DNA of 64,000 bases. It comes from Stereocaulon alpinum (taxonomy: Eukaryota; Ascomycota; Lecanoromycetes; Lecanorales; Stereocaulaceae). Of this stretch, positions 1 through 12,252 are shown piece by piece. A program made the position numbers and the translations under genes. The notes beneath the pieces are model-generated. The model had not been told where the DNA came from. It made no database searches and saw only the letters and a list, made by a program, of their open reading frames with translations. Numbering within the stretch: position 1 is the first letter of the stretch; each line of letters opens with the position of its first letter. The DNA is taken from NCBI GenBank assembly GCA_018257865.1, contig JAEUBA010000007.1:372001-436000 (forward strand). Reading direction: 5' to 3'.

Positions 1-2882
1 CCGGCGTAAAGTATGTGCCCATAAAGCATGAGCAATGCAACATCCATGTCATCAGCTTGTATGGGATCGCCTTTGCTATCTTTCGTGGTATAAGATGCCC
101 TCTCCTGGAACAGAGTCTTTCGGCGAGCTTCGCCAAGCAAAGAAAAATCCACTGCCTTGAGTTGGCGAAGTATGTATTTCTGAGAAGGACCACAATTGAA
201 CCACGAATTCTCGGAATCGCAGAGCCTGTTCAGTGCTGCGAACAGACGGTAGCCGTCGGTAACGAATTGGTAATTTTTCATAAACCAGCGGGCTATGTTG
301 CAAAGGGTTTCGTCATCATTCGCTATCAGAGCACAAGCTGTGAGGTCATTAGTAGCCGGTATATGGAAAGATTGAGCTTATAAAGCCTTACCAAACCAGC
401 ACACGTGGATGAGATATTGTGACTCCGGTGAATGGAAGAAGACGTTGGCGTGGAAAGCCGTCGCTATAATTTCGTAGGTAGATTTGATATCTCCCGCCTT
501 TGCAACTTCCATGCCATACTCGAGGAAAATGTCGAGCCAGACATCGAAGGCAATGCCGCAGTATTCTTCCGGAACTTGAATCAATTGGCCATCGTGTGTC
601 TCTAGATTCATTCGTTAGTATACCATTTGTCATTGTAGAAGAGGGAGAGGATCTACCGAGTTCCACCTGAGCATCAATCTCGTGTTTCGGTCTTGCTGCC
701 AGATTGCGAGCCTCCTTTGTGTAACCATAGAATCTGTGATGCTTGTCAATCGGATAAAAGACTTTATTGCCACTAAATTCTTCGATCAATGCCTTGGTAG
801 CAGTCATCCATTGAGCTTTCGAACTTTCGTTCCCCGTCTTAACCTCTTCTGTCAGTTCTTCCCTGCGAAGGAAGAGCGCCTGAATGTCTTCGTCTCGAGC
901 TTTCCCCTTTTCAAGCGCAGATTTCTTAGCCGACTGAGGCGCTGGACGAGGAGCAAGCATAGGCGGTATGCTCCAGATTGTTGGAGCCTTCTCCCTAGTA
1001 GACTTCTTTGCGCCTTTATTCCCTGCTGGTCTCCTTGTCTTATGCTGTCTTACAGAAAGCGCCTCCCCGACCTGTAAATCTTGTTGGAGCGCGCCTGCCT
1101 CCCGACGCATCTGAGCTAGTTGTGTGCGTGCTGCCGTATTTCTACTATCGATTTTGAGGATGGTGTTAAAGCAGTCTTCGGCTTCCGCTCTCAAACCAAC
1201 AGCTCTATAGCACGCACCCAACTCCTGGTAATAATGCGCATCTCCATACTCGCTGACTTGCTGTAAAGGCTCGTAGTAGCGGAGAGCCTCGTGAAAGTAG
1301 TTCTGGCCCCGCAGGACATTTGCGGCTTCACGGTAGAGGTCGGGATAGTCATACAATTTGGCACCCGTCTGTTGGTCTTCCGGTTCAAGCCATTCAAAAT
1401 GGTTCTAGCATTTAATTAACTCAGATACGGCAAGCTAACAGGATGGGTAGCACTTGCAACTGCTTCCTCGAGATCACGACTCTCCGATCTCAATCTAAAT
1501 ACGCCAAGCTTGATGCGTAGTTCAAGGGGTAGGCCATCACCATAAGAGGACGTATCATACTCACCAGGCATAAATCCTGGGATCTCGATGCGTCGGGGCT
1601 CATCGTCCATATCCCATTCCCTATCGTCCTGGGTGTAAGTCTCCCAAAACACATCCTCTCTTCGACCGAGTAGCCAGCGGGCCAAAGATTTAAGTTCGAC
1701 AAGGCCTTCATCATACCGCTGCTGATATGCGTACAGTTCCGTCACAATGTTGATGTCTGACCAAGTGAAATTTTCGGCTGCATCGGACCCAATCGATTGA
1801 AGATGGGAAATAGTGTCTCGATAATAGCTCAAAGCACGGTCCGGGTGCTCAAGCTCAATGTAAATTTCTGCAAGGTGACGTAGAACTGTTGTATCATGCG
1901 GAAGCTGTTTCCTTAATTGTTCGTATTCATTAGCAGCCTTCTTTTTGTGACCGATTTCATGATTCAATGCAGCTCTCTGGTAGCGTGCTTCAACATTGGT
2001 GGAATCGACAGTGATTATGCGATTGTAACAGTACACGGCATCTCGCAGTGACTCTTTACTATCGTCACGCTCAAGTATCAGGCGTGCGATTCTAGACCAC
2101 ATCTCAGGATCTCTAGGCCGAGTGTGAGCTCCATTCCAAGCAGCACTGAGAGCCTTATCCTTATCTCCACGTGCAGCATGAACTTCAGAAAGCAGGTTGT
2201 GAGCTTCGTACATCTCTGGATTAATGAGCAATGCTTGCAGGATAAGGTCTTCAGCTTCCTCGTAACTATGAGCAAGGAATGCCATGGTAGCTTGAGCATG
2301 TAACGCTTTGAATTCTGCAGTGGGTTCAATAGGTCTCCGTAAGCCCCTCTTGACGCCCCTTTGGCCGCCCCTCTGGCCCCGGGGCCGGCCTCCTCGACCT
2401 CTTCTCTTTTGACCAGTGGCTGGGCCATCGAGCCTCAGGCTTGTATATTGACCTGTCGTCTGAGAGAAAGGTTCGCCTTCCTTACTGTACAAAAGATCCA
2501 AAGGCTCCACTGAATCTATCGAGTCTGCATCCGATACGTTCTCATCATCTCTACTTTCGAATCAGGACATATACTCCGTTGCGTCTGGTGTAAAGACTTA
2601 CGTTAAGTTGGCGTCGGAAGCTTGATAATCAGAATCAAATGTCAGTGCTCCACGAAAAGGTTGTGAATCTTCAGCATAATTTTGGTTCCTCGTACTCCTA
2701 GCTTCTGATTGGTCAGACTCATCACAATCAGGCGAGGCTTCCCGCCACGAGTTTTGGGGCTGGCTTCGAAGACCAGATGGCATGTAACCATCATCTCCGC
2801 CGGCCCAGGGATATCTATTGGCATATGCAACGTCAGTAGGATCTGGGTATTGATGGGTTATCAAATCCTCAGTTCGCGCCAT
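1..2882 (-). CDS. tfc4: TFIIIC subunit Tfc4 (tau131/Sfc4), TPR protein, 3' part beyond the left edge
   Basis: Subunit of the RNA polymerase III initiation factor TFIIIC, which binds the A block of tRNA genes and recruits TFIIIB; it acts in the nucleus. Exons on the minus strand are 2602-2882, 1461-2550, 657-1404, 392-601 and 1-337 (incomplete); introns are 51, 56, 55 and 54 nt and all phases close. About 888 residues are present. An acidic N-terminus and a basic Arg/Gly-rich stretch (about residues 125-145) precede a long TPR array from about residue 165 (NPEMYEAHNLLSEVHAARGD is one repeat), followed by a basic linker and further helical repeats. The family is usually about 1,000 residues, so only the C-terminus is missing. 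The start was taken at MARTEDL; the frame stays open upstream to 3002, so a longer start is possible. The donor at 1460 (gttgca) is weak but is the phase-consistent choice. It diverges from vts1. Identity rests on TPR layout and remembered family resemblance. Confidence 0.88.
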
Positions 2883-4107
2883 GTTTGAGTTGTGGATGAA
2901 TATAGGATGGCTAGGTGTTATTTCGAATATATGAAAGACCTCGCATGTGAATCTAGGCCTTGACCATGGCTGACTATGGGCTTTTCCTGGGCTGTGACTC
3001 ACACGACAGTTCGTGACGAGTAGTTGGTGGTGGGGCCATAGATTATTCTAGGATTTATCCTAATGCGATTTCAAGCTGGAGAATCCCTGCCACCGCATGC
3101 AGGGAGAGTTGCCGTCCTTCAAGTGGTCGTGCTTAATACATGAAACCGAGGCCCGCAGAAAAGCCTGTGCGTCGATTCCAAGATTTTGCTTTTAGCCCTA
3201 GAGAAGCAAAAGTTTACAATCTCAGATTTGATAACAGGATACTGGAAGTCAACTTCGTGCGTAATAGCAACCTCAGGCGTCGGCAAGGCCAAAGTTTTGG
3301 ATACAGGACCGTTGCAGGCCCTCAGATTCGCTTTTGACTGACACACATGGTCTCAGAATTGCCCCTGAATCAACGGGAATGATGTCGCCAGTGCGAGAGA
3401 TGGTATGCTCAGGAATACAGTCACCTCACAGTTGCCACTGATCTTAAGCACCTAAGTAGTTTTGCGTGCTTTGGTATTTTTAGATCATGGATCAACTAAG
3501 CCGCAACTGTTCTAGCGCGACTGTTTGGCGGCATAATTCCAATATTCAGCTCAAGAACCAATAACCCCTCCCACCTGTACTCCTTCAGCTCCCTCGACGT
3601 ATTGAGACTGTCATACCTTGCGTCGCTCGTCCCCTCAAATCCATACAAACTTCGATCAGTGCCTCTACGTTCGACACGAGACTTAGTTGGATTATCACTT
3701 TGTCCACTAGTTCCCCTCACATCTAATTCTCGAAGCCCGGGTCGTAAGCCTCTACCTGGTCACTCAAATTGGTCACATTGCCTTGTTCTCAATTCTCCAG
3801 GCTACACTACTGCTGGACAGGCATCCTAGCAAGTTTCCTTCACCACCATAACCATCAAGGACATTCATACTCCGCATACCTTCCACACGGACAACGTTTC
3901 TACCTTGAGATACGAATAATTCAATTTCCGACCACCAGTGCGCTGAGCCAAACCCTTCCACAAAGCTCCTTTGAAGCCAGCAGGAACTGCAGGAGCTGAG
4001 TGCACTCTCGTACATCCGAAGAACCCGACCGACTGCCGGGGACTCGAGCAACATCAAGTGACTACATTTGAACAGCTTACATAAATTTACACTCTACTAC
4101 CGTCAAC
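2883..4107. promoter_or_regulatory. Divergent intergenic region between tfc4 and vts1
   Basis: No convincing coding sequence. The right half (about 3540-4100) is rich in CT and CA runs, typical of a fungal promoter and 5' leader for vts1. A possible 57-nt leader intron lies at 3744-3800 (GTAAGC...CCAG), but I see no clear branch site, so this is inference. Small open frames on both strands lack codon structure. Confidence 0.5.
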
Positions 4108-6027
4108 ATGTCCGGCAATAATATCATCGGAAATCGAAACAGCACACCTGAGGCATCGAGCTCGTCTCTTCGACCACCTACCTCTCGCACTATGGGCGCG
4201 GGTCATCACCTTCGTGCCTCTGCCGACATGGGAGCTTTCACTTCTTCCCCACTATCAGGACGGGCCATCCGACCTGCTTCAGAGATGATCTATAATCAAT
4301 CTCAGCCGTATGATGAAGCAGAAAAGACTGCAGAGCAATATTTGGCAGAAATCGATCAGTGCGAGACCACGCTGGAAGAGATGGCCGGTGCTACAACGGA
4401 TCAAGATTTCAAGGACGAGCTGACTGCAATAGAGCAATGGTTTAGGGTTTTGAGCGAGGCTGAGAGAACTGCTTCGTTGTACTCACTGCTGCAGCAAGCT
4501 ACCAAAGTCCAGATCATGTTCTTCATCCAGACCTTGAAGGAGATGCTCGAGAAGCATCCCATGCCAGGTATCCTATCGCCTACTAAGAGTGGAGACCAGG
4601 GTATGTCGCATCATACGGCTAGAAAGTGGAAAAATCAGCTAACACATGTAGATGCCATGTCAAACCGGATGAGTGAGGTTATGAGTAAAGACACTGCTCG
4701 ACATTCTCTTGGTCGACCACTCCCTTCACCGGGTAACAAGCGGAACTCAGGACTGGATCCTTCCACGATTTCCGCGATGTTCCCAGATGCGGCTGCGGCG
4801 ATTGCGAGGAAAAAGGATGAATACGCTCAAGCTACAGGCAATGCTCCGGCTTCAAACCGCAACAGTGCTGCCTTTGGTGATCGATCCTCTTTGCTAGCGC
4901 CAACTATCTCTGAGCCCAGAGGCAACACCAAAGAGAACGCCGTCCAGCCGTCAGCAACACCTTGGGGCCAAAGACCTGCAGAGAATCGACCTAAATCTTC
5001 CTCTGGCCAGCAGCCAATGGGTCAGTTCAGTCAGCCGCCTGCCTCTGCAGGTCTTCGCTCCCCACGACCTCTTCAGCTATCAGGCCAGAGCAATGTTCAA
5101 AGTACGACACTCAACGCACCAGACAACACCAGTGATCTACCAATGCTCTCACCGTACAATGTTGGCAATGCTAGCTGGGCATCTATGACGAACACCCCAA
5201 TGGCACCCAACTTTAACACCCAGCAGGGACCGACCCAAGCAGACATGGTAGCAAATGCCACTGCTATGAAACTCGCTGCCCTGTCCACGGTCAACAACCG
5301 GATCGCGCTAGATGACGTCCGCAAATACCGTCGCGCAAGGTCAAATGAAGGCGATAACAATACTAGTCAAATGCCCTTGTCTCCTGGCCTCCCTCAGAAT
5401 GTATTGGTTGTTAATGAAGCCGGCCAGGTCTTAAACTCCCAGCCTTTGAACCAACAGCAACTGGCTGCAATCCAAGCTCAACAACAAGCCGCCTTCGCGC
5501 AACGCTCTAGACCCGATTCCCCTGGAATGGCTATGCATGGGGGCAACTTCGGCAATCTCAATTTTGCGTCCCCCCAGAATAACGGCTATCTAGCAGCTTA
5601 CGACCCCTCAGCCGGTCTGAGTGGCGGTATGGGTGCTCTTAATCTCGGTCAATACAACATGGGACATAACAGCCATGAAGGTTATCTCTCTGATCACTCC
5701 GACATGGCTCGGGGAAGATCACCGAGGGGACGACGAGGAACCTCGAAACCACCGGAGGACCCCACAGATCCATCCCTTCTACAAGATATACCTACTTGGC
5801 TCAGAAGTTTAAGACTTCACAAGTATACCGACAACCTGAAAGATTTCAAATGGACTGAGTTGGTAGAGCTGGACGACAAGGGACTGGAGGATCGTGGTGT
5901 CAATGCGTTGGGTGCACGGAGAAAGATGCTGAAGGTCAGTCACTGCAAATCCCTTCTAGGCTACAAGTACTGACTCAAGCAGGTCTTCGAGCAAGTCAAA
6001 GAGGCAAAGGCTGAAGGGAAGCTATAG
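4108..6027 (+). CDS. vts1: Vts1/Smaug-type SAM-domain RNA-binding protein
   Basis: Post-transcriptional regulator: Vts1/Smaug proteins bind stem-loops with a CNGG-type loop through a SAM domain and recruit the Ccr4-Not deadenylase. Exons are 4108-4600, 4652-5934 and 5983-6027, giving 606 residues. The N-terminus is Ser/Thr-rich. A conserved helical module follows at about residues 70-155 (AEQYLAEIDQCETTLEEM, then YSLLQQATKVQIMFFIQTLK), then a long Gln/Ser/Pro-rich disordered middle. The C-terminal SAM domain (about 535-606) reads DIPTWLRSLRLHKYTDNLKD and ends in VKEAKAEGKL, which is encoded by the last small exon. The first intron (51 nt; GTATGT donor, GCTAAC branch, TAG acceptor) is a multiple of three with no stop, so reading through it would add 17 residues. 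The domain order matches the fungal Vts1 family. Confidence 0.93.
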
Positions 6028-6469
6028 CTTTCTTGAACGGGCTTGTCGCATTCTCTGTCCGTGGTTAAGGCTCTTGAGTAGTTATGTTCTTGAGCGTGCG
6101 ACACTACCATCTATTGTGCATTCATTGAATTAATCTAACAAAGGCTCACCTGCTGCAGTTCTAGCGATTACATACATGACCAGGCACGAAGAATAATCGA
6201 TGTAAACTAGAAATGCTAGTACTGAGAATAGCAGCCTTTGTCACTGATGCTAATAGGTCATGCTAAGCCGTGATAAATTTTACGCTTCTCATCTCGTGAC
6301 TGGTGAGCCTGTGAGGCATTGCATTGCATCTTCTTGCTTATTCCCAAAGCTTGGCGCGAGCACGTTGCCCTGCCAACGGGACTAAACAAACTCATTTTTC
6401 AGAAGCTGCAACCATCAAGCCTGCCGAACGGAAGTTGCCCTGCATGAGTTGAAAGAGCTTGATGGAGCC
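6028..6469. other. Intergenic region, vts1 3' end to ASPM-like 5' end
   Basis: A 442-bp tandem-gene spacer containing the vts1 3' untranslated region and the promoter of the next gene. I see no coding sequence or repeat. Confidence 0.5.
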
Positions 6470-9400
6470 ATGCTGAAATATCCAGAATCTACGCCTTGCC
6501 CGGTATTGGCAGGTTCGACACCATTCGTATCGCCTGCTTTCCACCAATGCGAACCCACCGAAGAGAACAACTTTACAACTGAGATCCAAGTTGCCTTGCG
6601 ACAAGCAGCGCCCAGGAGGAGGAAATCACTTAGACCACAAGCGCAAGCTGGCGGTAGTAATGCGCGGTCGCTTGGGATTGAGAGGGATGTTGGCGCTGTC
6701 ACGGCGCAGACAGCAGATCATTGTGATCAAGTCAACAGCCAGCCAGCTTTTCGACACCCGCAGGCAGCTGGCCTAGGACTATTGCCAGCAAGGCGACGTG
6801 CTTCTCTAATACTTCCGAAGCGGGCAGAAGACACCGCCAGCCGTACAAATCTTCCTCCCAAACTAGACGTCTCCGAGGAAAAAGATATCATACATATGCA
6901 CAAGAAACCCAGGCGGCGGACTATCTACGTTCCATCCGACGATACGACGATCTTCACGATACATCCAGGCATTCAATATGATACCAGAGCATTGAGTGAT
7001 TATTCGTTCAATGTCATGGGGCCTTCTGAGCCGGCGAGACCGGAAGTCCAACCGCCAGGGAAATCGCTACGACAGATGAACAGAAAACCGCTTGCTGCCG
7101 CGCCGAAGCGGGCCCCCCTTCAGCCAACGCTTAAACCTCTGCAAGAAACTGAAGATCAGTCAGATATACCGGGGGCTGGGCCTGGTAAAGAGAACCTACC
7201 CCCTTCTACGGGGCCAACGTCAGATATCAATATCCGCAAGGCCACAAGGATAGGAGCTCGGAGAGTTTCCATATTTGGGGCAGTACCAGAATCTAACACC
7301 AAAGCAACAGATGAATTATTCAATTTGGACAGGAAACCAGCATTGGAGCCATCAAGAATGCGCAGTGGGTTGAAAAGGATGTCTACCGCTAGTGGACTCA
7401 AGCATGTTGCTTACTCGTCCGAGGATCCTGTCACGAGAAAACCCCTTCGGGGGTCAATGATGAACAGACGAAACACACTGTACTACGGCTCAACGTGGAA
7501 AAAGGCGGACGAAACGAGCAATGTCCAGCCCACAGTCAGGCTGCCGTCAAAGCTAATAGCCCCTGTGGTGAAAAACGAAAGTATTATCTCAAAAGGACGG
7601 TATTCCATACTGGCTGAAGAGATCAATCGACCAGAGATGTTTGAAGATGCCTGGTTGGGTGATCAAGAATCTGCCATCCAACAGCTCGTCAATGGACTCT
7701 TCGACGCCACACATGCGGAAAATCCAGGTCAATGCTATAGTCACAGCGAGCAAAGGCGATCGATACTCCAGCTCTACCAAGGTCCTGAATGCTCGCTTCT
7801 CTATAAGAGGCTGCAAGCCTCGCTGCTCTTTGGTGCTCTCAGTCCTCCCGAAGGGTCCATTGCGGCTTCTTCGAGGCTGAAGACTGATGTTGGACTTCGA
7901 CAAAGATTCCTTTCTCTCTGGACAGGAACATATAGCCACCGGGTTCTGCGTGCTGCGGCAGAGGTAGTGGTTGGTCGCCAAATCTCGACTTACTCACCCA
8001 CCTCAAGTCCAAGCCAACAAACTGCGTACACGAGGAAAAGCGTCAAGAAAGACATGGATGCTTTCATCACCTCCTGTCTTCTATGCAATGAAGATTCGGG
8101 CGAGACTGAACAAGCAACGCCTACTTTCTGCTGGCGTCGAACTGTGCTAAGGAGCCTGATGCTGGTACTGCTTCTGGAGAAAGCTTCGAAGGCCAAGCTC
8201 GCCGTGGGAAACCTTTTCCGTACCTCTTCAAAGTTCAAAGCCTCTCGGAGTGTTCTCACGGAGTTATCTGCACTGTTGTTGCCGTTTATTGGTGATGTTT
8301 GTCGACCACTGTCTCACTTGGATTACCATGTTCACTACACCCAGTTTCCGCTGTCTGAGTACGATTACAAAATCAGCAACTTGGCCACGGATCTCCGTGA
8401 TGGCGTTCGATTGACCCGGCTGGTGGAAACTCTCCTGTATCCTCCACAGTCACTCAGCCGGCTGAACGAAAACGTGACGGTAGCAATGCCCACTGGCGAA
8501 GTGCTAACAAGCATTATTGAAGAAGGGCAATCATGGGTCTTATCACAACATTTGAAATACCCATGTATAGGCAGAGCACAAAAGGTCTACAACATGCAGA
8601 TTGCCTTGAGCGCCTTGCGTGGCATACATGGAGTTGGGCAGATCGCAGAGAATTTGAGCGCAGAAGACATTGTGGATGGCCATCGCGAGAAAACAGTCAC
8701 GCTGCTGTGGAGTCTTGTGGGGAAGTGGGGACTTGACACGCTTGTGGACTTCGACGCGCTGAGCAAAGAAATCCGAAGACTCAGAAGGTATGACTGTGCC
8801 ATGAGCGACGTTGATGAGGATGATGAGCAGCACCTGAACGGGCTCGAAAGGCATACCTATCTACTAAAGACTTGGGCCAGAACGATAGCTTGCCGGCATG
8901 GTCTCCGCGTACTGAATCTCACGACCTCCTTTGCAGATGGCAGAATCTTTGGCAGAATCGTGGATGAGTATCGACCATATCTGCCACAGGATAAAAGCTC
9001 ACAATGCGCCAATGTCGCAAACAAACGAGGCGAGCTGGATGCAAGACTGAAAGATATTGGCTGCAGCACCTCTTTTGGTAAATAGAATCTTCCTGCATGC
9101 TCATACATCGATTGCTAATTACGTGCAGCGTCCATATTCGAGCAAAATGCAAGGGGACGGGTCTTTGACCGCGACTTTACCATTGCCGCTTTGGCTTTCC
9201 TCTGCTCCCGACTGCTCGGGGCTTCAAAGAGAGGTAGAGCGGCGGCGGTCATTCAGCGAGCTTTCAGAAAGGCCAGAGTGCGACAAATGATCCGGCAAAG
9301 GTGTGTTCTTCTGAAGATAGCCCACGACTGCAAGGCTGTGTTGGACACGCGGAATAGAGTCATAGGGGCAGCCCGAGTACTACAAGGGGCATGGAGAGAA

Positions 9401-9526
9401 TATTTGACACGAAGGAAGGACAATGATACCATCTCGAGAAGGAGACTCGAACGACGAATGAAAGTGGACCGGGATAAGGACAAGTTTCTGGTGGATGAAG
9501 ACAATGTAGATATTTGGCTAGCCTGA
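6470..9526 (+). CDS. ASPM/abnormal-spindle-like calponin-homology and IQ protein
   Basis: Likely spindle-pole or microtubule-associated protein of the Asp/ASPM type, in which CH domains contact the cytoskeleton and IQ motifs bind calmodulin. Exons are 6470-9077 and 9129-9526 (51-nt intron, GTAAAT...GCAG), giving 1,001 residues. The first 350 residues are basic and disordered and begin with a short Pro/Cys motif (STPCPVLAGSTPF) typical of fungal members. Two CH-like regions follow: about 618-770 (LRDGVRLTRLVETLLYPP, then TLLWSLVGKWGLDTLVD) and about 794-890 (LLKTWARTIACRHG, SFADGRIFGRIVDEYRPYLP). Two IQ motifs lie near 906 (AAVIQRAFRKARVRQ) and 950 (ARVLQGAWREYLTRR). It has far fewer IQ repeats than animal ASPM. 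The frame is open seven codons upstream of the first ATG, but only through a TTG. Function is inferred from domain order. Confidence 0.85.
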
Positions 9527-10586
9527 AGGATGGTGTTTGACGTTTTAAACTTTCTGGCTAAGACGCAATTGGAGGAAGGGAGAAGGGTATACCCTAGGGC
9601 GTTCGGTTCCGAAGGTTTGGTATACGGGTAATTTGAGTTGCAGGTATATAATAATATTATTTGATTGTGATCCTAAAGACTCCGTTCTAGAAGTTGCAGG
9701 TACTTGCCACTGGAACAAGTGTATGAAGTTGTGGGTGCGTTTGACGTTTTTATTTGCGGCAGGTGGTCAGTCGGCTCCCTTCTCCTTCTCCTTGTCCATC
9801 GCCTTCACCTTCGCCTTCGTCTTGACTATCCCTGTCCAGTTAGTGCCCACACTCAACAGTCTAGATCGCCGCTCGGAACCACCTCATCGGGAGGGACGAA
9901 GTGCGGGACCTAAAGTGATTCGCGCAACGTGCCATGTGCATCCGCCTATTTCGGCCATGGCGATCTAGATTTCCATGGTCCTAGGAAGTATTTCCCCCTC
10001 AGGAAGTCAGGCTTTGCTGTCAACCAAACGGAGAGGGATGGTTAAGGTGGGATGGGGAAGGTCTGCCGTCTAAGTGGATCCCGCGGAACATTTTCACCGT
10101 TGCAAATATTCCCTTGATTCAAGGTTGAGCCTGTTTGTCCAAGCAATTCGGGTCCAGGCCTTCGTGCCTTGACCTCCCTTCGTACCATTCTACCAATCGC
10201 AACAATTTACAGCCTCACTGCCGTGTCTCGTCGACATATCCGATTAATATTCATCCAATCCTATGCCACTGCCACCGTGAAGTCTTCCAAATGTTCTAGA
10301 CTCCATCCTATAGGCTTTCTGTGGCAGCCTGGCAGGAGGCAGATGATGGCGCCGCGTGCCAGGATCCACTGGGGGACTTCCATGTCACAGATACTCCGTC
10401 TGGATGCATCCATCCGGACCCCCTCGGCGTCCCCTTTCTTAAGCAAAAGAATTCCCCAGGCGCCTGCGAAGATCTTTCCCCTTCTTAGTCCTTCCTGAAG
10501 CTCTACCAATACCACCTCACCACCAATAGCTACCACCTTACTACCAACACCTCAACCTCTCCCACAATCACAACCACACAGCAAAC
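9527..10586. other. Intergenic region before the F-box gene
   Basis: About 1.06 kb without a supported gene. The last 150 bp before 10587 are very rich in C and A (CAACC/CACC runs), a fungal-type leader. Short open frames around 9633-9968 and 10169-10498 show no domain or codon signal. Confidence 0.5.
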
Positions 10587-11599
10587 ATGACAACAACGTT
10601 CACCTCCCTCCCCCCCGAAATCCACCGCGAAATCCTCTCCTATCTCCCCATCCCCTCCCTCCTAACCTTCGGCCTCACCTCCAAAAACAACCACCTAATC
10701 CAAACCTCCTCCCTCTCCACCCTCCGCCTCGGCGTCTTCCACTCCCGCCTCGCCGGCATGATATCCCTCATGGAAGCAACAGCCACCCGCTCCTGCCTCC
10801 ACAGCGTCCAACTCCTCCTCCCAAAAAATGAATCCAAGAAAAAAGACCGTGTCCTCAAAAACCAAAACCTCCGAATCGCAAACGTAGTAGGAAAATACAC
10901 CCACACCCTGCGCGATTTAGAAATAGCCTGCTGGGAACTCCAAGACAGCGCAGCGCTCTCCCTCGCAAAACTAAAGAACCTCAAACGCCTCTCCATCCGC
11001 CTCGATCACCCCCACACCCGCTTCTCAGACGTCGACCCCACATTCTGGGACTCAGCACCCGGCTCCCCAGTCTGGAATCTCCTCGCTACGAAAAAGGGGG
11101 AAAAGGGACACTCCGCGCTCGGCCGGCTCCAAAGTCTCAACTTAGAAAGAGCAGGCATAACAGATTACCAGCTCACGAAAATCCTAGAGTCAAATCCGAA
11201 CATCACGGAACTACGATTACGTAAATGTCTAGGTCTCACAGACAAAATATTCAAGATCCTAGCTGAAGGGAAAGTAGGGAGGAAAATAGAAATCCTCCAC
11301 TTCACAAGACATTGTGGGGAGGAGATTGATGAGCGCGTTCTGGCTTACATCGGGCGCATCAAGAATCTAAAAGTACGTCCTCCTTCCCCTGTCCCCTCCC
11401 TTCCTCCCCCGCGTTTCTCGGTATTTACATTAAGCTGACACGCGTCTTCTAGGAACTATCCCTCCACGCCTGCTACAGCCTCGACAGCGATGCCGTGCGC
11501 AAACTCAACGAAGAAGAATGGCATATACAGGAGCTGACGCTGCCGAGTACACCGAGCACTCCGCGTGGTGGCGTCGAGATTGACCCAGAGTATAAATGA
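10587..11599 (+). CDS. F-box protein with leucine-rich repeats
   Basis: Probable substrate adaptor of an SCF ubiquitin ligase. Exons are 10587-11372 and 11453-11599, separated by an 80-nt intron (GTACGT...TCTAG), giving 310 residues. An N-terminal F-box (about residues 5-45: SLPPEIHREILSYLPIPSLL) would bind Skp1. The rest reads as irregular LRRs (LQSLNLERAGITDYQLTKIL, ITELRLRKCLGLTDKIFKIL, ELSLHACYSLDSDAVRKL), resembling the AMN1/FBXL type. Codon use is unusual: third positions are dominated by C, whereas neighbours are mixed. The gene sits less than 500 bp from a retroelement. The substrate is unknown. Confidence 0.85.
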
Positions 11600-12047
11600 G
11601 GCGCTAGATGGTGTATTTGGATGTGCTTTCTTGGGTGTCTGAGTTGGGCTGGTTAGGTTTCTTTGGGTTGGGCTTGAATGGGCAAGGCAGGACAATCCAC
11701 ATAGTGCATGTGTATTGAGATCAAGGTAGGCGTCAGGGACAGACAAAGCCATCACATAAAATACCAACCATCTACCACAGAAAATGGAAAAGCGGACTCA
11801 TAATATCAAATCCCACTCCATCACTACCCGCTCAGCTCGTGTGCCCGAACTCGTAAAAGGTTAAAGTGGAAGTTACACAAGTCTCTTGTTATCGTGTCGT
11901 GCTACCTACCTGCCTACCATATGCACGCACACAAGCCATCATGTTTCAGATTTCATGTTTCGTGTTTCAGCCTTGTGGACCGTGATGTGATGCCAAGAGT
12001 TTGGTTCGACGACGTAGCACTAATACTGCGTACTGCCTTACTAAGCC
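11600..12047. other. Spacer between the F-box gene and the retroelement
   Basis: A 448-bp spacer of normal composition with no RIP signature. It contains some short CT/TG-rich repeats (GTTTCAGATTTCATGTTTCG near 11945). No gene is visible. Its last five bases are the left target-site duplication of the element. Confidence 0.5.
12043..12047. repeat. Left 5-bp target-site duplication (AAGCC)
   Basis: AAGCC lies immediately before the first LTR and recurs at 18206-18210 immediately after the third LTR. Five-base duplications are normal for Copia/Gypsy integrases, so the whole array occupies a single insertion site. Confidence 0.8.
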
Positions 12048-12252
12048 TATCGGAATAACGTTACTCCGCTCCGTAACTAGCGGCTTGGCGCTAACTCTTA
12101 GATAAAATACTATAGCTTAGCTAGCTAGATTAAAGATAATCCTTAGTTTACTAAGCCTAATAGATACTCTGCTAATTAGGTTATCTAAGGTAGGTAATAG
12201 GGGATTAAGCTACCTACTAATTAGTAGAACTTAATAAGAGGGTCTACTAATA
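12048..12252. repeat. LTR 1, heavily RIP-mutated
   Basis: 205 bp, beginning TATCGG where the intact LTR begins TGTCGG and ending TAATA where the intact one ends CGACA. By eye it differs from LTR 3 at about 29 positions, all transitions, with T or A always in this copy. Most fall in CpA/TpG context. Confidence 0.9.

Noticed and set aside
11740..11760. Similarity of GACAAAGCCATCACATAA here to sequence just after LTR 3 (about 18202-18217).
   Set aside because: Only about 17 bases match and the similarity does not extend; the true target duplication is the AAGCC at 12043-12047.
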